36,105 bases of DNA from Candidatus Poribacteria bacterium (GCA_022394755.1 JAGFCA010000102.1:1-36105), one strand, 5' to 3'. Shown: positions 16,049 to 24,641, numbered from the stretch's first letter. Translations and numbers: made by a program. Notes: generated by a model not told the origin, from the letters alone.

Positions 16049-16924
16049 ATGAAACGGACCTATGAACGTTTATTATTTATGGCAATCGGTGCACTCATCA
16101 GTTTCACTGCATATATTATCGGTTGCGCAAGTTACACTGGAAATATCCAAGCCCAAACAGCACAACAGATCTCTGATGAAATTGTCACACGGAAAATAAG
16201 GGTTGTTAATGCTGAAGGTGAAACCATTGTTACCATCGGAGACATTGGAGGAGGTGGTTCTATACTCGTCAATAACAAAGAAGGTAAAAGAAACGTTGCT
16301 ATTGGGTCACTTCTTGGGGGAGGATGGTTGTCAATCCATCCCGACGAAGGGGCTCTCGGTGCTATAATACGAACAACTGACAATACACCAATTATGGAAT
16401 TCTTAAATGGTAGTCAAACAATTCTTTTGATAGGTGCTGGTGAAGATGGTGGTATAGTCCGAACCTATAACAACGCAGGACAAATGGTTGCTCTTATGGG
16501 TGCTGATGAAGAAGGCGGAATAATGGCAAACCTAAACAACGCAGGTGAAATTCTTGGTAGTATAAGTTTTAATGAATATGGCGGTGTTATGGAAACCTAT
16601 AACAACGCAGGGCAAGTCGTTACTGCCATAGGGTCTAATCAAAATGGAAACGGTGTTGTGCAAATCTCAAATAATAAAGGCGAACGCGCTGTGAGCATGT
16701 TTGTTAAAAGTCTTGGTAATCGTTCTTTTGGCGGTAGTATAGATGTTTTTAATGATGCAGGCCTACGCGTTACTCGCATAGATGCCGCTCTATATGGAGG
16801 TTTTGTGCAAAACTGGAACAATGCAGGCCTACGCGTTACTCGCATAGGAGCCGGGCCCGATGGAGGTTTTGTGGGAGTTTCTAATGACGCTGGTGAATGG
16901 ACAGGAAATTTACCGCCTCGCTAA
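16049..16924 (+). CDS. N-terminally anchored 22-residue-repeat protein
   Basis: This 291-aa protein has an N-terminal hydrophobic segment (LLFMAIGALISFTAYIIGCA). The IIGC could be a lipobox-like site. It is followed by AQ and the segment ISDEIVTRKIRVVNAEG. From about residue 130 it is made of 22-residue repeats of the form GGxVxxYNNAGQxVxxIGAxxx, with at least six units. Two adjacent units share an identical 27-base segment (16755-16781 and 16821-16847), showing recent expansion in 66-bp steps. The periodicity suggests a beta-solenoid on the cell surface (inference). AAAAGGAGAA gives a strong ribosome-binding site. It is a paralogue of the gene at 17115 by its N-terminus. Confidence 0.78.
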   Translation: MKRTYERLLFMAIGALISFTAYIIGCASYTGNIQAQTAQQISDEIVTRKIRVVNAEGETIVTIGDIGGGGSILVNNKEGKRNVAIGSLLGGGWLSIHPDEGALGAIIRTTDNTPIMEFLNGSQTILLIGAGEDGGIVRTYNNAGQMVALMGADEEGGIMANLNNAGEILGSISFNEYGGVMETYNNAGQVVTAIGSNQNGNGVVQISNNKGERAVSMFVKSLGNRSFGGSIDVFNDAGLRVTRIDAALYGGFVQNWNNAGLRVTRIGAGPDGGFVGVSNDAGEWTGNLPPR

Positions 16925-16954
16925 AACCATTAGACTCTTATCTGATGTAAATGT

Positions 16955-17071
16955 GATACCATTTCTAAAAAATAGTGTTGCATTAGAAACTTTTGTGAAA
17001 TGTAAATCTAATGCGTCACAAACTAATAGTTTGTGGTACATTAAAGAGACATTTTCAATTAGAAATGGTAT
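16955..17071. repeat. nested inverted-repeat element between the two paralogues
   Basis: The outer arms ATACCATTTCTA (16956-16967) and TAGAAATGGTAT (17060-17071) are 12-bp perfect inverted repeats. Inside are GCATTAGA/TCTAATGC (16980-16987, 17007-17014) and the palindrome CACAAACTA.TAGTTTGTG (17017-17035). Parts recur at 7360-7380, 10704-10722 and 22721-22732. This is MITE-like or REP-like. Confidence 0.7.
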
Positions 17072-17114
17072 GATATCATGAAAACTACTATGAAACAAAT
17101 CTAAGGATCAACTC

Positions 17115-17756
17115 ATGAAATTCAAACAAAAGTTAGTCTATATGCTCATCGGGTGTCTATTTACAATCGCAGGATACATCCTTGCTTCACTGGGCGATGG
17201 TACTATACATGCACAACAAGATGAACAAGTGATTGATAAAATCGTTTGTAGAGAATTGGAAATTCTTGATAAAAAGAGTACGAAACGAATCAGTTTAAGT
17301 TTAGGTGATAATGAAGATACGGCTTTCGTTACTTTATACGACAAAGACGGTTTCATAAATGCCATGTTCTATTCCAGTGATCATGGTGCAGACCTAACTT
17401 TAGGTAGTCAAGTCCATTTAAGTTCTGATAAACTTAGTAGCGGTTTATCGCTTAAAAGTGGCGCCAACACAATCAAATTATCTACGTTTGATGAATTAGG
17501 AAGTTTCATATGGGTTCACGCAAAAAGTGCCATAGAGGGTGTTTTTCAATCAGGACTTGAGATACACGCCCATGCGAATGGTGCTCACGTGGATATTGAA
17601 GAAAGAATCAAATTAGAATCCAAGAATAACATTGCCCAGATTGGCATATTTAACAAAGCGTCAAAAAAAGTCGGGACTTTTACTGTTAATGATAATGGTA
17701 ATGGGATACTCGTTATAGGTGACAAACAGGGCAATGTATTAGGTAGAGTGCCATAA
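17115..17756 (+). CDS. N-terminally anchored protein, paralogue of the 16049 gene
   Basis: This is a 213-aa protein with a signal or anchor segment (LVYMLIGCLFTIAGYILASL) and then HAQ. It continues VIDKIVCRELEILDKKSTKR, which parallels ISDEIVTRKIRVVNAEG in the neighbour. The rest is beta-rich, with weak repetition (VTLYDKDG, LSTFDELG, IGIFNKAS, VIGDKQGN), as expected for a short solenoid. It has no catalytic motif. Its function is unknown; it is probably exported or membrane-tethered. AAGGATC precedes the ATG. Confidence 0.72.
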   Translation: MKFKQKLVYMLIGCLFTIAGYILASLGDGTIHAQQDEQVIDKIVCRELEILDKKSTKRISLSLGDNEDTAFVTLYDKDGFINAMFYSSDHGADLTLGSQVHLSSDKLSSGLSLKSGANTIKLSTFDELGSFIWVHAKSAIEGVFQSGLEIHAHANGAHVDIEERIKLESKNNIAQIGIFNKASKKVGTFTVNDNGNGILVIGDKQGNVLGRVP

Positions 17757-18373
17757 AGAAGTAATGGATAGCAACACTGACAGGAAATCACAACGGTTAT
17801 ATACGAACCCACTAAACCAAAAAATGATGAATACCACAAACATTGTCCAATCGGACACCAATTTACAGAGAGTCAATTGACATACTTTCAAGTCTAAAGG
17901 GTGGGGTTTTTAGAAGAACGTTTGATAACACTTTTTTATTTTTAATAATCTTCAGAATTACCGGTGGGATAAGTGTAAGTTACTTTTCCCTCTGTACCAC
18001 CCCCCGCAACCATATAGGGATTGTGTTTCCTCTTTTTCCGTTTAGGTGTTGCAATCCTTTTTTTATTTTTGGACTGTTTTTTGTTTGAATTGGTCTTTTT
18101 GTCTAACATAATAAATGCTCCTTGTTTTAGGTTCCTGATAAGGGTAGGATTTTACCAGATAGGTAGGCCTGACATTCTTATCCATTAAGGTTAATATATT
18201 AGAAGTTTTCAACGAAGTCAAGTTTTTCTGTCTACATCCCAAATCTAAAGCATTGGGTTTTGATTGGTGTTTCAGGGGTTGATAAAATCTTCTTAATCCG
18301 TATAATTGGACGAATCCTTTAGTATACACCCTCCAATAAACACTGGCTAAAGGCAAAGTGAGTGGTTTCTAAA
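17757..18373. other. intergenic stretch, no supported gene
   Basis: The ORFs on both strands (for example 18063-18356 minus) have biased, low-information translations and no ribosome-binding site. I treat them as non-coding. The pyrimidine-rich strand near 17985-18090 is the only compositional oddity. Confidence 0.55.
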
Positions 18374-18604
18374 ATGAAAAAGTATTTTCTTGACGAGAAA
18401 TATAGAAGATTTACGTATAGAGTCTGTACGTTTCCATCAATTATTGCTGGGATTGTCGGTTTAATTGTTGGTTATGATGATCAATATTATCGTGATTTTG
18501 ATAATTATATTGCGCAAGCATTTTGGTGTGTTTTGTTTGCCAGTGTTGTTTTGATACTGTATGGTACTATACGATGGGTACTCAAAGCACTACCAGACGA
18601 ATAA
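18374..18604 (+). CDS. small two-helix membrane protein
   Basis: This is a 76-aa protein with two hydrophobic segments: FPSIIAGIVGLIVGY and FWCVLFASVVLILYGTIRWV. A short acidic loop (DDQYYRDFDN) lies between them. No family is recognised. I chose the ATG; a GTG four codons earlier is possible. No close neighbours suggest a function. Confidence 0.55.
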   Translation: MKKYFLDEKYRRFTYRVCTFPSIIAGIVGLIVGYDDQYYRDFDNYIAQAFWCVLFASVVLILYGTIRWVLKALPDE

Positions 18605-18642
18605 ACCTGTGAGAAGAAACGCCACTTCCTTTGAAAACAGCT

Positions 18643-18911
18643 AAACATCTTGATTTTGTTAACTATGATAGCCTTGAAGCCGTGACGCTTAGGTAAACCT
18701 TCTCACCGCCACTGAACTTTGTGATGACACAGGGTATGAAAAGATCGACCGCTTTAATCACGACACCTATAACATTCACACCAATGTTGGTACACTCAAG
18801 AAATATCAAATACTGTTCACTTTCCAACTCAAAGACGTGATAGATCTTCGAATATCATATCCGTGTCTCACTCTTATTTTGATTAAACTATATTTTTTAC
18901 ATAATAAGTAG
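18643..18911 (+). pseudogene. decayed gene fragment, family not recognised
   Basis: One frame reads KHLDFVNYDSLEAVTLR and then a stop (18643-18696). The next frame reads on from about 18696: NLLTATELCDDTGYEKIDRF, then NHDTYNIHTNVGTLKKYQI, then LFTFQLKDVI. Both parts have protein-like composition and join sensibly across a frameshift near 18690-18700. There is no start codon or ribosome-binding site. I cannot name the family. Confidence 0.35.
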
Positions 18912-19113
18912 TTTTGGGATTCAAAATACTGTCTTTTCATGGCAAATGCTTTCTAATTACGATATACTAATCATAAGTTCGTTTGGCGGGTTGTTAGTGA
19001 GACACCTTGTGTTGCCCCCCAACTACTTCAAACAGATTAGAACGAACTTACGAACGATACCCGTTAGTGTATCAATACAATATTGACAGCATTTTTGTAT
19101 GGAGGATATTCCA
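18912..19113. other. upstream region of the 19114 gene
   Basis: I see no gene. CCCCCC near 19014-19019 and a TTGACA-like word at 19082 are the only features; no matching -10 element lies at the right distance. GGAGG at 19101-19105 sets the downstream start. Confidence 0.5.
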
Positions 19114-19806
19114 ATGAGCAATTTTAATGCAATTAAGGATCAAATAGACGAAGTAAAAGAAAACGTCCGTGAAAAGTTTAAAAATTTTGCCGTAATTGAT
19201 GCGATTATTGATGCAGAATTAATTAATACTGACACTACATCTGAAGGTGAACAAAATAATAAAATCCAAGATCATCTTGTTAAAGCTATTAACGATCTAA
19301 AGATAACTGATAACAATATAAAAGACTGGTATGATGCAATCGTGGGGAAAAGAGGAAGTCAAAAACTCAATAGTTTTATCGGAGAATTACAAAGGTTGCC
19401 CAGTCAGTTAACGGAGCATATTTACTCAGAAATTCAAGAGGCATGCCGAAAACTAAAATCTGAACCACACCACCGTAGGTCTTACGTAGGTGATGTAAAA
19501 GTAGAATTTTCACATGAAAGACCAGAATCTTTTAAAAGCATAACTGTTGTTGAAGATAAATGGGGAGATTCAGATGAGAATAAAATCACCAAAGTAGAGG
19601 CGGATTTAGAAATAAAGACAGCTCAAATTTCCGATGAACCTTATTTTACGTCTAATACAGAAATCCGGGAATGGATTTCGACAGTGGATCCAGATGTTAT
19701 TGACATTGAGGTTCTATCCGAACAAGAACAGACAAATGCACCATGGGTTCTGGTTCCGTCTAAAATTAACTGTCATTCCGCTGTTGTAGCAAAGATTCAC
19801 GAATAA
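19114..19806 (+). CDS. uncharacterised 230-aa protein
   Basis: I do not recognise this protein. The N-terminal 120 residues are helical and charged (DQIDEVKENVREKFKNFAVI, then KINDLK-like segments), possibly coiled coil. The C-terminal half is more beta-like: YVGDVKVEFSHERPESFKSI and PWVLVPSKINCHSAVVA. There are no membrane segments, signal peptide or catalytic signature. I moved the start to ATG 19114 because GGAGG sits 8 bases before it; the ATG at 19099 would place that GGAGG inside the coding region. It is 133 bases upstream of the AlkB gene on the same strand. Confidence 0.6.
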   Translation: MSNFNAIKDQIDEVKENVREKFKNFAVIDAIIDAELINTDTTSEGEQNNKIQDHLVKAINDLKITDNNIKDWYDAIVGKRGSQKLNSFIGELQRLPSQLTEHIYSEIQEACRKLKSEPHHRRSYVGDVKVEFSHERPESFKSITVVEDKWGDSDENKITKVEADLEIKTAQISDEPYFTSNTEIREWISTVDPDVIDIEVLSEQEQTNAPWVLVPSKINCHSAVVAKIHE

Positions 19807-19939
19807 GGATTTTCTAGTTAAGGTCTTCTAATAGTGTTAGTTTATAGACATTGTTTTTCACATATTACAACACGTATCCAACGTTTTTTGAGTTATGACA
19901 AGTTTCAATTGGCCTGATTATCGAAACAATTAGGGAGCA

Positions 19940-20587
19940 ATGATGAATCAGTTATTCCCAGAAAATTCAAACGAATTTGAAGAAATTCCAATCAAGGACG
20001 GAATATTACGTTTTTATCCGTTCCTATTTTCACCTAAAGAAAGCGAGGTGTTTTTTACACAGCTAAAAGAAAATGTTAAATGGAAACAGGAGGAAATAAG
20101 AATTCATGGTAAAATTATCCCTATACCTCGGTTAACTGCTTGGTTTGGGGATGCTGGAAAAACATACATGTACTCAGGTATAACTGTTGAACCTGAACCT
20201 TGGACACCAACATTATTAGAAATAAAACGAAAAATTGAGGAGGTATCAAATGTAACGTTCAATAGCGTTTTACTCAATTACTACCGAAATGAACGAGATA
20301 GTGTCTCTTGGCATAGCGACGATGAATCGGAGTTGAACAAAAACCCTATCATCGGTTCAGTCAGTTTCGGTGATGTCAGGACATTTCAACTAAAACATAA
20401 AACAGACAAAACTTTAAAATTAAACAAAGATTTGCCAGATGGTAGTTATCTTGAAATGTCAGGAAGTACACAACACCACTGGCTACACCAAATACCAAAA
20501 CGGACCCGGAAAATAGGTCCAAGAATAAACCTAACTTTTCGAATTATTTGGAGAAACAATGAACGAAATATTGAATGCAAAAAATAA
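19940..20587 (+). CDS. alkB: AlkB-family 2-oxoglutarate/Fe(II) dioxygenase
   Basis: This 215-aa protein resembles the ALKBH2/ALKBH3 branch of AlkB, which oxidatively demethylates alkylated bases (1-methyladenine, 3-methylcytosine). The diagnostic run is PRLTAWFGDAGKTYMYSG, then FNSVLLNYYRNERDSVSWHS, then DDE. Iron ligands are H125 and D127 (WHSDD) and H183 (WLHQIP). 2-oxoglutarate is held by R195 and R201 in PRINLTFR. The length is normal. GGGAGC precedes two adjacent ATGs. Its 3' end overlaps the methyltransferase-like gene by 29 nt, an unusual partner. Gene-family assignment is strong; the in vivo substrate is inferred. Confidence 0.94.
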   Translation: MMNQLFPENSNEFEEIPIKDGILRFYPFLFSPKESEVFFTQLKENVKWKQEEIRIHGKIIPIPRLTAWFGDAGKTYMYSGITVEPEPWTPTLLEIKRKIEEVSNVTFNSVLLNYYRNERDSVSWHSDDESELNKNPIIGSVSFGDVRTFQLKHKTDKTLKLNKDLPDGSYLEMSGSTQHHWLHQIPKRTRKIGPRINLTFRIIWRNNERNIECKK

Positions 20588-21479
20588 ATACTTTTATGAT
20601 GAGGTAATTCCTTATATCATCTCAGGATATCCATCGCTAATAAAGAAATACTACGATAAAATGCAAAACCAAAAGTCAATCTCCGCAGCATTGTGGAGTA
20701 GTTATAAACCAGAAGAAAAACAATACGTTGAAATTGACTACACAAATATCCAACTTCAGAAAGTATACTTGATGAAATACTTTATACCGCATGCGGTACT
20801 AATTCCTTTTGTCCTTGACTCGCTTTCAAGACGAAATAATGGTGATTTACTCCATACCGCTTCCTTAGAACTTTTGAGGTCTAATGCATTGAATGTCTCT
20901 TTCTTTGGTGGGGGTCCATCCCCTGAGTTATTTGGACTTATGCATTACTTGAAAAAAATACAACCTAACACAATAGGTATCTCATCCGCTGTACTTGATA
21001 AAACTAAGTGGCAAATTGCTATGAAACCCGATTATTTCTTTGAGACAAATCTTATTGCACCATCTGGTAGCTTTTTGCATCCGAATGCAGCTGATGTGGT
21101 GAGAAGATCAGATTTGGTAGTTATACAAAATTGTCTAAACGAAATACCTGGTTCTGGTTGTAATTATAACCAGCAACTTTTGATGAATATGAAGCGAATA
21201 GTGAACCTATTAAAACCTGGTTCATTAATGTTAGTCATTGAAAGATACGGATATGAATTAGTTCGCAATTTACTTAATGATTTTCGTGTTTACTTAACTA
21301 CATTTAACAATTTGAAAATAGATTACGAAGCATATAAGAAGTTGGAACTTAAAGAAAGTTACAACAATATGAATATATCTAATAATATGATTAACGATCT
21401 ACGCTCAGATTGGCTCTTGATGAATAATTGCATCCATTTCCAATGGTTAGCCGTTTCTAAAAGTAGTTACTGCAATTAG
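20559..21479 (+). CDS. class I SAM methyltransferase-like protein
   Basis: This 306-aa protein has a Rossmann-like core. The motif I-like glycine loop is LNVSFFGGGPSPELFGL (residues 111-127). A second strand follows at TIGISSAVLDKTKW. SDLVVIQNCLNEI (about 184-196) fits motif IV, and LLKPGSLMLVIERYGYE fits motif VI (strand 5 and following). The N-terminal 100 residues are helical (YIISGYPSLIKKYYDKM). The glycine loop lacks the usual acidic residue after it, so SAM binding is likely but not certain. Translation is coupled to alkB by overlap, and a rho-independent terminator follows. The substrate is unknown. Confidence 0.65.
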   Translation: MNEILNAKNKYFYDEVIPYIISGYPSLIKKYYDKMQNQKSISAALWSSYKPEEKQYVEIDYTNIQLQKVYLMKYFIPHAVLIPFVLDSLSRRNNGDLLHTASLELLRSNALNVSFFGGGPSPELFGLMHYLKKIQPNTIGISSAVLDKTKWQIAMKPDYFFETNLIAPSGSFLHPNAADVVRRSDLVVIQNCLNEIPGSGCNYNQQLLMNMKRIVNLLKPGSLMLVIERYGYELVRNLLNDFRVYLTTFNNLKIDYEAYKKLELKESYNNMNISNNMINDLRSDWLLMNNCIHFQWLAVSKSSYCN

Positions 21480-21513
21480 TTAAGAAGCAGATATAAGTAA
21501 AACAGGTAATTGA

Positions 21514-21548
21514 GACGGGATTTTAAAAAGAAATCCCGTCTTTTCTTT
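21514..21548 (+). terminator. rho-independent terminator after the alkB operon
   Basis: GACGGGATTT (21514-21523) and AAATCCCGTC (21531-21540) form a perfect 10-bp stem with a 7-base loop. TTTTCTTT follows. It is 35 bases past the methyltransferase-like stop. Confidence 0.92.
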
Positions 21549-21988
21549 GACAACTTTCACTAAGTGCAATTACCTATACGCTATTTTTAAGTAAAGACAT
21601 AATAGAAGACGCAACTGGTACACTTTAGATTGAAAGTGAATTATACTAAATGCGGAAAATGGATTGTCTGATTTCTACCCCTTTTGTCGCCTTAATGCTA
21701 TAATACATTCAAAGTAGTTGGTAGAAAGTATGATCCGCGTTGCATGACTCGGTCATTGTCACAACCGTATCACATCCGAAACTACGTTACGTAACACCTG
21801 ATACAAGCATTACGACTTAATGACACTTGACGTAAAGTTGATAGGCACAACTCATTAACAGGATAGAACAGTTTAGTACACTTCAGGGGACACTTTACTA
21901 TTTTTATTTTTTATCATTTGACAATAGAATCTGTTGACCAAGAGGTGAAGTTAAAATGTACTGAAAACAAACAGGGTTCACAAGTACT
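21549..21988. other. intergenic stretch, nothing supported
   Basis: No ORF or repeat was recognised between the terminator and the TPR gene. It must hold the promoter of the TPR gene, but I cannot place it. Confidence 0.55.
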
Positions 21989-22633
21989 ATGAACGAAATA
22001 AGAGATGGACACTACACACTGGGGAACGCATATCTCAGAGAAGGACAGTACGATGAGGCAGTAGAACACTTTGAGTTGGCTATATCTCTTGATTCAAATT
22101 TTATTGAAGCCTATCATGCCCTCGCCATTACCTACTTACAGCAGCAACGACTACAAGATGCAAAAGACGCTGCAAGAGAAGCCTTACGGATTGATATAAC
22201 CTACCAACCTATACTCTCCTTTTTACAAGCCATTGAACCGAGTATACCCACAACGCCGCAGGTAGTTGTTCCCACGGAACAGACTGATGTGATTGAAAAA
22301 CCTATTGAAAAAGAAGATATTCCAAAGCAGGAAGAGACTCCAAAGCAGCCTAATCCAACGATCCCTCCTGAAAAAGAGAAAGCACCGACCATAGCAGATG
22401 ATATTGATATTGACACAGAGTTGGAACGCGGTATCATATTCCTCGCGAATAAGCAATATCAACAAGCCGAAGCAGCATTCAAGAAAGTACTGAAATCATC
22501 ACCGAACCATGCCATCGCTCATTACAATCTTGCACAAAGCCACATGGAAACTGGCGTGTTGACGGATGCCAAGATCCAAGTAGATAAGGCTTACGGCTCA
22601 ACCCATCATACCAACCCGTACAACAACTTCTGA
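21989..22633 (+). CDS. tetratricopeptide-repeat protein
   Basis: This is a 214-aa protein. Residues 1-72 hold two TPR units: HYTLGNAYLREGQYDEAVEH, then FELAISLDSN, and AYHALAITYLQQQRLQDAKD. A proline/glutamate-rich linker (about 82-135) follows. A second TPR pair comes at ERGIIFLANKQYQQAEAAFK and AHYNLAQSHMETGVLTDAKI. No signal peptide is present. It is probably a cytosolic scaffold. The partner is unknown. Confidence 0.88.
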   Translation: MNEIRDGHYTLGNAYLREGQYDEAVEHFELAISLDSNFIEAYHALAITYLQQQRLQDAKDAAREALRIDITYQPILSFLQAIEPSIPTTPQVVVPTEQTDVIEKPIEKEDIPKQEETPKQPNPTIPPEKEKAPTIADDIDIDTELERGIIFLANKQYQQAEAAFKKVLKSSPNHAIAHYNLAQSHMETGVLTDAKIQVDKAYGSTHHTNPYNNF

Positions 22634-22818
22634 AAATTAGAGTCTTTTAATGTAGCATAGACTATTAGTTTAGTTCAGTATTTCAAGACATAAATTACAA
22701 CTGTTCATGGATAAACATCTATAGAAATGGTATAACCTATAAATTATTGAAGAATATTTCCCCAAATCCATCTCAGTAATCAGTCTTCAGAGAATTTCTT
22801 CAATATAAGGGTAAGATC

Positions 22819-23175
22819 ATGTTTATACATAATCTCATTCGAAATTTTCGATTTATCGGAATTCTGCTTCTTAGGATTTTAGTGGGAATCATAATGGGGT
22901 TTGTGTGGTTTATAGCTATAGCAGGTATTTTCCATTTTACAGGTGAAAATGTAGGATCCCAACATGCTGAAATTGGTCCACATCCCGGTTTATATGACTA
23001 TTTTGATTCAAAATACTATGATAGAAATCCTATCTTCACAATTGTTGCATGGACTGCATTTTTTTGTCAGTTAGGGTGTATTGTTGTCGGTATACTCTGG
23101 GGTGTATTCCAGAATAAATTCAATTTGACAAAATGGTATTATAAACGGTATATTGAACAACTATGGATCAAATAG
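22819..23175 (+). CDS. two-helix membrane protein coupled to a rhodanese
   Basis: This 118-aa protein has a first membrane segment near residues 12-40 (LLLRILVGIIMGFVWFIAIA) and a second near 78-100 (FFCQLGCIVVGILWGVFQ). A tyrosine-rich loop lies between them (GLYDYFDSKYYD). The C-terminus is basic. The family is not recognised. Its last 13 bases overlap the start of the rhodanese gene, so the two are translated together; it may tether the rhodanese to the membrane (inference). AAGGGTAAGATC precedes the ATG. Confidence 0.7.
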   Translation: MFIHNLIRNFRFIGILLLRILVGIIMGFVWFIAIAGIFHFTGENVGSQHAEIGPHPGLYDYFDSKYYDRNPIFTIVAWTAFFCQLGCIVVGILWGVFQNKFNLTKWYYKRYIEQLWIK

Positions 23176-23555
23176 AATTTTATAATAGAAAACTAAATTA
23201 CGAGACAGACTCTTGGGATCTATATGAAGCTTTGAATAACGGCGAAGATATAGTCGTCATTGATACACGTTCACCAGAGGCGTATGAGTTAGAACACATA
23301 CCAACTGCTATCAATATTCCTCACAGAACAATGAATGAAGATACAACAAGTATGTTGAATAAATCAAAGTTGTATGTCACTTATTGTGATGGTATCGGTT
23401 GTAATGCTTCTACGAAAGGTGCATTAAACATGGCAAAGTTAGGTTTTAATGTCAAAGAATTGATGGGTGGCATAGAATGGTGGCGTCGTGATGGGTATGA
23501 GACGGAAGGCATACATGGTGTTGATGGAAGAAAATTGTTTGTGGGTGCTAAGTAA
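23163..23555 (+). CDS. single-domain rhodanese (sulfurtransferase)
   Basis: This is a 130-aa rhodanese-like protein. IVVIDTRSPEAYELEHIPTA then INIPHR forms the first half. The active loop is YCDGIGCNAST, with C75 as the persulfide-forming residue and a second cysteine at C80. LGFNVKELMGGIEWWRRDGY closes the domain. It would move sulfane sulfur to a thiol acceptor. The CDGxGCNAST loop is a recognised subtype of the rhodanese active site. Its start lies inside the end of the membrane-protein gene. Confidence 0.9.
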   Translation: MDQIEFYNRKLNYETDSWDLYEALNNGEDIVVIDTRSPEAYELEHIPTAINIPHRTMNEDTTSMLNKSKLYVTYCDGIGCNASTKGALNMAKLGFNVKELMGGIEWWRRDGYETEGIHGVDGRKLFVGAK

Positions 23556-23623
23556 ATTGACATGAAACATAGAATTTAATTTGCAAACATCTACCACTTG
23601 ATGTATAATTTACGATGTAATAT

Positions 23624-23696
23624 TCCCCCATAGCTCAGTCGGTAGAGCAGATGGCTGTTAACCATCGTGTCGGCGGTTCGAGTCCGTCTGGGGGAG
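23624..23696 (+). tRNA. tRNA-Asn (anticodon GTT)
   Basis: This 73-nt cloverleaf has the 7-bp acceptor stem TCCCCCA/TGGGGGA, a D-arm GCTC...GAGC, the anticodon stem GATGG/CCATC with loop CTGTTAA giving anticodon GTT, and a T-arm with GTTCGAGTC. CCA is not encoded directly after the discriminator base. A strong terminator follows at once. Confidence 0.95.
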
Positions 23697-23701
23697 TCCA
23701 G

Positions 23702-23747
23702 TATGCTGACGGACTTTAGAATTCAAAGTTCGTCAGCATATTTTTTT
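23702..23747 (+). terminator. rho-independent terminator of tRNA-Asn
   Basis: TATGCTGACGGACTTT (23702-23717) pairs with AAAGTTCGTCAGCATA (23725-23740) with a single G-T pair and a 7-base loop. Seven T residues follow. Confidence 0.95.
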
Positions 23748-23786
23748 AATGTGTCATATTACTGTTTTAACATTATGGAGGTAGAT

Positions 23787-24611
23787 ATGCCTATACAATT
23801 TACCGATTCCCATTTCGACGAATTTGCAGAGAAAGGATATCTCATTGTTCCAGACTACTATTCAGGTGAGCAACTTACAGAGATGCAAGCGGCACAAAGG
23901 CGTGTGCTTCCAATATGGGATGATGTTAAAGATGATCCACCTCAAGGGAGAGCCATCTTAACAGAATTCCCATCATCTGAGATGGCTTTACTCCGTGGAA
24001 TTGTTGATCACGATGCATGGGGATTCGCTCGGAAGTGGTTGAAAACTGAACATATACAGTTTCGGGCAGGTTGTATGATTGCACGTTATCCAGGATTCAA
24101 AGGTGGCGGTGTTGGGAGTGACGCAGCTGGCCTGCATATTGACAATGGAAATAACTCCTTGTTACCACAATCAGAGTCAGCACCAGAATTTGGACAGCTT
24201 GTATTTTGGGTACACCTTGAAGATGTTGACGAAGATCAAGCACCTTTGAGACTACTCGCCAATAAATATGGACGTGATACGACTCATTATGAACCACTTG
24301 TATGTAAAGGTGGAACTCTTTGCATTTTCAGCAACTATACGTTCCATTCAGCAAGTGATTATCTACGGGAAGATGGTCAACGTTTTACGTGGGGTTTCGG
24401 TTTAGGCCGTGCAGACCATGTTTGGGAAGGATTTCGCCACTACACAGACAAAGGTAGACATGGTGAATTCTCTAAATTCATCGGTACATTAACAGCAGCA
24501 GAACGAGAGGTATTTCGGTTTCCACCTGCGGGACATCCTTATTACACACCTCAAACATTAAATGCCTTGGAAGAACAGTATCCGGGTTGGAACGCCCGTG
24601 GTGAATATTAA
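23787..24611 (+). CDS. phytanoyl-CoA dioxygenase (PhyH) family protein
   Basis: This is a 274-aa Fe(II)/2-oxoglutarate dioxygenase of the PhyH family. The N-terminus FDEFAEKGYLIVPDYYSGEQ is typical. Iron ligands are H117 and D119 (GLHIDNGNN) and H187 (YTFHSAS). R199 in GQRFTWGFG would hold 2-oxoglutarate. PhyH-like proteins hydroxylate many small molecules, so the substrate is unknown. The start is ATG 23787, with GGAGG 5 bases before it; longer readings run back through the tRNA and its terminator and are wrong. It converges on the TPP-enzyme gene. Confidence 0.9.
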   Translation: MPIQFTDSHFDEFAEKGYLIVPDYYSGEQLTEMQAAQRRVLPIWDDVKDDPPQGRAILTEFPSSEMALLRGIVDHDAWGFARKWLKTEHIQFRAGCMIARYPGFKGGGVGSDAAGLHIDNGNNSLLPQSESAPEFGQLVFWVHLEDVDEDQAPLRLLANKYGRDTTHYEPLVCKGGTLCIFSNYTFHSASDYLREDGQRFTWGFGLGRADHVWEGFRHYTDKGRHGEFSKFIGTLTAAEREVFRFPPAGHPYYTPQTLNALEEQYPGWNARGEY

Positions 24612-24641
24612 AATGGTGTTGTTACCCTTAAATTAAGAGGA

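Noticed and set aside
18063..18356. 97-codon minus-strand ORF
   Set aside because: Composition is low in information, with no ribosome-binding site or recognisable domain, and it lies in a non-coding stretch.
19082..19113. TTGACA as a -35 promoter element for the 19114 gene
   Set aside because: The only space for a -10 element falls on the ribosome-binding site, so the match is probably chance.
23624..23696. tRNA-Asn as an integration site for a mobile element
   Set aside because: No integrase and no repeated tRNA 3' end were seen in the window.
23667..23786. N-terminal extension of the PhyH protein
   Set aside because: It would be translated from inside the tRNA and its terminator; GGAGG before ATG 23787 marks the real start.
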